Shown here piece after piece: positions 61,373 to 64,000 of a stretch of DNA of 64,000 bases. The notes under the pieces are model-generated. The model did not search any database. It saw only the letters and a list, made by a program, of their open reading frames with translations, and was not told the origin of the DNA. The DNA is from Homoserinibacter sp. GY 40078 (GTDB lineage: Bacteria; Actinomycetota; Actinomycetes; Actinomycetales; Microbacteriaceae): the NCBI RefSeq assembly GCF_008017545.1, contig NZ_VRTZ01000001.1, positions 124,001-188,000 of the forward strand, given 5' to 3'. A program made the translations under genes and the position numbers. Position 1 is the stretch's first letter, and each line of letters begins with the position of its first letter.

Positions 61373-63226
61373 TCAGAACGAGGGCAGCACCACCCCGGGC
61401 AGACGCCAGGCGAGGAACGCAGGCCCCGACACGCGGACGACGCCCGCATCCGCCGACGCGAATCCTTCGATGAGTTCCGCGTCATCCGGAAGCTCGCCCG
61501 CGAGGTCCACCTCGCACGCATCGCGAGCAGCCACCACGAGCACGCACTCCTCCCGCGACTCGCGCACGAAGGCCACCGCCTCCTCCGACGCGTGCAGCCA
61601 CCGGATCCCTCCCGCCGTGAGCGCGGGATGCGCGCGACGCAGCGCGACGAGCCGCCGGAACAGGTCGATCGTCTCCGCTGAGTCGTCCACCCGATCCCAC
61701 GGGATCGGCGTGCGCGCCTCCTCGCCGTCCGCCGCCGTGAGACCGAACTCATCCCCCGCCCAGATCACGGGGATCCCGGGCAAGGTGAGCGCGAGACCCG
61801 CCGCGACCGGCAGCACGCCCGGTCGTGCCGAGGTGAGGAACCGCGGAGTGTCGTGGGTGTCGAGCGCGTTCATCGTGTGCAGCCGGGTGCGCCACGGGAA
61901 GGCCGCCGCGAACTCACGATGCGCCGCGTAGAAGTCCAACCCGGAATAGTCGGTCGTGCGGGCGAGCGTCATGCCGAGCCCGCCACCGGCCGGCGAGCCG
62001 GGTACCGAGAGCCAGTTCCACAGCGGGCGGGTGAAGTTGGCGTAGGTCATCGCGCCGTGCCAGGCATCGCCCGTGAAGTCGCCTCCCGAGGCATCGTTCG
62101 TCGACTCGCCGACGAGCAGAGTGTCGGCATTGACCTCGATCATCGTGCGGCGGATCGTGGTGCGCACCGCCTCGTTCAGATCCTCGTCCCGGAAGCGCCC
62201 CGTCATGTTGGCCACGTCGATGCGCCACCCGTCGAACGAGAACGGCGGCTGCAGATACCGGGCCACGACCGAGCGCTCACCCTCGATGAAGCGCGCCCGA
62301 AGCTCGGAGGAGTTCCAGTTGAACTTCGGCAGGCTCGAGAAGCCGAGCCACGACACGTACTCCGACTGCCCCTCGTCCAGCCAGAGGTAGAAGCCGCTCT
62401 CCTCGGCCTCCGGGTTGCCGAACGCGGCACGAAACCACTCGTGGGCGTCGCCCGAATGGTTCGTGGTGAGGTCGCCGATCACCCGGATACCGCGCTCATG
62501 CGCCGCCTCGACGAGGCGCACGAGAGCCTCGTCACCGCCCAGGAGCGGATCGACGTGGTCGAACGACAGCGCGTCATAGCGGTGGTTCGACCGCGCCGGG
62601 AAGACGGGCGTGAGGTACAGCAGGTTGACGCCCAGATCGACGAGGTGATCGAGATGCTCGCGCACCCCATCGAGGTCGCCGCCGTAGAACTGGGTTCCCG
62701 TTCCCGGGCCCTGGTGGATTACCGGGTCGCCCCACACGGCCGGCTCCGCCCACTCCGGCGGCTCACGGTCGTCAGCCGCCGCCGACCGCGCGAAGCGATC
62801 GGGGAACACCTGGTACATCACCATCTCGCGCGCCCAGGCCGGCGGAGGCGGGAAAGTCACCAGCCGGAAGTCGTCGATGTCACGCGTCTCGATCGTCGAC
62901 AGCCCCTTGGAGGTGAGCCACCACGTGTTCGCGTCGACATCCTCCATGAGCCAGCGGTACCCGTGCACCGGGTTCTCGACCACGACCTCCGCCTCCCACC
63001 ACACGTCCGCGTCGGTCGAGTGCACGACCCGGGCGTCGGAGTAGCGCGGCTCGCGGTCCGGGTTGGAGCGCACCCGCACCACCCGCAGCTCCGCGAAGCC
63101 GCGCGGCACCCGCAGGCGCACCCGCACCGGTTCGCCCAGGACGGGCTCCTCGGTGGAGACGTAGAGGGGCGAGCCGTCGTGGTGCGGCAGGCCTGCCGGA
63201 GACGAGGGACCCGGAGCGCGCGTCAT
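61373..63226 (-). CDS. GH13 alpha-amylase-family enzyme (neopullulanase/cyclomaltodextrinase-like)
   Basis: A 617-aa cytoplasmic enzyme. An N-terminal beta-sandwich domain (about residues 1-125) precedes the GH13 barrel. Catalytic residues are D337 (GWRIDVANM), E374 (LLVGESTND) and the Asp in ALDTHDTPRF. The N-terminal domain points to the neopullulanase group that cleaves imported malto-oligosaccharides. It is divergent from a second GH13 gene. TAGGGT lies six bases before the ATG (leaderless). Confidence 0.92.
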   Translation of the reverse strand: MTRAPGPSSPAGLPHHDGSPLYVSTEEPVLGEPVRVRLRVPRGFAELRVVRVRSNPDREPRYSDARVVHSTDADVWWEAEVVVENPVHGYRWLMEDVDANTWWLTSKGLSTIETRDIDDFRLVTFPPPPAWAREMVMYQVFPDRFARSAAADDREPPEWAEPAVWGDPVIHQGPGTGTQFYGGDLDGVREHLDHLVDLGVNLLYLTPVFPARSNHRYDALSFDHVDPLLGGDEALVRLVEAAHERGIRVIGDLTTNHSGDAHEWFRAAFGNPEAEESGFYLWLDEGQSEYVSWLGFSSLPKFNWNSSELRARFIEGERSVVARYLQPPFSFDGWRIDVANMTGRFRDEDLNEAVRTTIRRTMIEVNADTLLVGESTNDASGGDFTGDAWHGAMTYANFTRPLWNWLSVPGSPAGGGLGMTLARTTDYSGLDFYAAHREFAAAFPWRTRLHTMNALDTHDTPRFLTSARPGVLPVAAGLALTLPGIPVIWAGDEFGLTAADGEEARTPIPWDRVDDSAETIDLFRRLVALRRAHPALTAGGIRWLHASEEAVAFVRESREECVLVVAARDACEVDLAGELPDDAELIEGFASADAGVVRVSGPAFLAWRLPGVVLPSF

Positions 63227-63278
63227 GCGGGCACCCTAGCGCTCGCCCGTTTCCGCCCGATGACACGGCGGACGCGAA

Positions 63279-63307
63279 TTGACATCCGACCATGCAAACG
63301 CTTACGA
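63279..63307 (+). promoter_or_regulatory. Promoter and LacI-type operator of the alpha-glucosidase gene
   Basis: A perfect -35 TTGACA (63279-63284) and TTACGA (63302-63307) are 17 bases apart. TGCAAACGCTTACG (63293-63306), a MalR/LacI-type operator, overlaps the spacer and -10, so a bound repressor would block transcription. The repressor gene is not visible in the window. Confidence 0.6.
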
Positions 63308-63342
63308 AGGGGGGACCGCCCCCGATCGCAGGATGGAGCACC

Positions 63343-64000
63343 ATGAACACCACGACCCGAGGCGCGATGGCACGCGACGACTGGTGGCGCTCTGCCGTCA
63401 TCTACCAGATCTACCCGCGCTCCTTCGCTGACGCGAGCGGCGACGGGGTCGGCGACCTGCCTGGGATCACGCGACGCCTCCCCGCTCTCGCCGAACTCGG
63501 CGTCGACGCCGTGTGGCTCTCGCCCTTCTTCACCTCGCCGCAGGCGGACGCCGGGTACGACGTGGCCGACTACTGCGACGTCGACCCGCTGTTCGGCACA
63601 CTCGCGGACTTCGACGCGATGCTCGCGAATGCGCACGATCTCGGGATGCGGGTCATCGTCGACCTCGTACCCAACCACTCCTCGATCGCGCACGCCTGGT
63701 TCCGGGCAGCCCTCGCGGCCCCTCCCGGCTCCACCCAGCGCGCCCGCTACATCTTCCGCGACGGCCTGGGCGAGAACGGCGAGCTGCCGCCGAACAACTG
63801 GGAGTCGGTCTTCGGCGGACGCGCCTGGACCCGCGTCACCGAGGCCGACGGTACGCCCGGCCAGTGGTACCTCCATATCTTCGACAGCTCCCAGCCCGAC
63901 TTCGACTGGACCAACAACGAGGTGCAGGAACTCTTCCGCGGGGTCCTGCGGTTCTGGCTCGACCGCGGAGTGGACGGATTCCGCGTCGACGTGGCCCACG
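63343..64000 (+). CDS. GH13 alpha-glucosidase (partial, cut by window end)
   Basis: The first 219 residues are seen: RDDWWRSAVIYQIYPRSFAD, then GVGDLPGITRRLPALAELGV, DLVPNHSS, and the nucleophile D216 in GFRVDVAH at the window edge. This pattern is of GH13_23/_31 oligo-alpha-1,4/1,6-glucosidases. ATG at 63343 with GGATGGAGC upstream. It would finish the breakdown of maltodextrins begun by the divergent GH13 enzyme. The remaining two-thirds lies outside the window. Confidence 0.9.
   Translation, partial: MNTTTRGAMARDDWWRSAVIYQIYPRSFADASGDGVGDLPGITRRLPALAELGVDAVWLSPFFTSPQADAGYDVADYCDVDPLFGTLADFDAMLANAHDLGMRVIVDLVPNHSSIAHAWFRAALAAPPGSTQRARYIFRDGLGENGELPPNNWESVFGGRAWTRVTEADGTPGQWYLHIFDSSQPDFDWTNNEVQELFRGVLRFWLDRGVDGFRVDVAH

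Overview
The window is GC-rich DNA from a Gram-positive actinobacterium. GC-rich codons throughout, actinobacterial-type NusG, FGGY/GH3/GH13 sugar genes without local ATPases, HadAB-like dehydratases next to murB, and many leaderless start sites all fit, most likely a member of the Microbacteriaceae. The family-level assignment is an inference from gene content only. No prophage, integrase, transposase or CRISPR array is visible.

Layout. 1-9.5 kb: a pentose/xylo-oligosaccharide block (tail of an ABC permease, GH3 glycosidase, LacI repressor, xylA, xylB, a sugar-binding lipoprotein), then a cyclase and an APC permease. 9.6-15 kb: transsulfuration pair (metB, cystathionine beta-synthase), MntP and an ABC exporter. 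15-18.4 kb: an AglEFG-like alpha-glucoside importer with LacI-type operators. 18.6-32.6 kb: the secE-nusG-rplKA-rplJL ribosomal cluster, on the minus strand and split by insertions (two-component system, metabolic genes, a VapBC pair, a LysE exporter), headed by tRNA-Trp. 32.7-35.4 kb: LysR/ArgO pair and a DUF559-type nuclease gene enclosed by perfect 55-bp inverted repeats. 35.4-43 kb: two NarL-type two-component systems, one with PspC-domain membrane proteins and one with a DrrAB-like ABC exporter. 43-47.4 kb: ribokinase, murB, HadBA-like proteins, a tiny 26-aa gene, a DUF2510 membrane protein and a VOC protein.

47.4-57 kb is the most distinctive part. It holds a SipW-type signal peptidase, four small exported proteins and an RCC1-like propeller in one overlapping operon, then a separate TasA/camelysin-like subunit gene, then an 861-aa ATPase-LuxR regulator. 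A recurrent TTRCGTGY-type motif lies in the surrounding non-coding DNA. I read this as a dedicated, regulated surface-fibre system.

57-64 kb: tRNA-Met and tRNA-Thr, an MFS transporter, a TetR regulator divergent from a sugar isomerase/oxidoreductase pair, and two divergent GH13 enzymes, the second cut by the window end.
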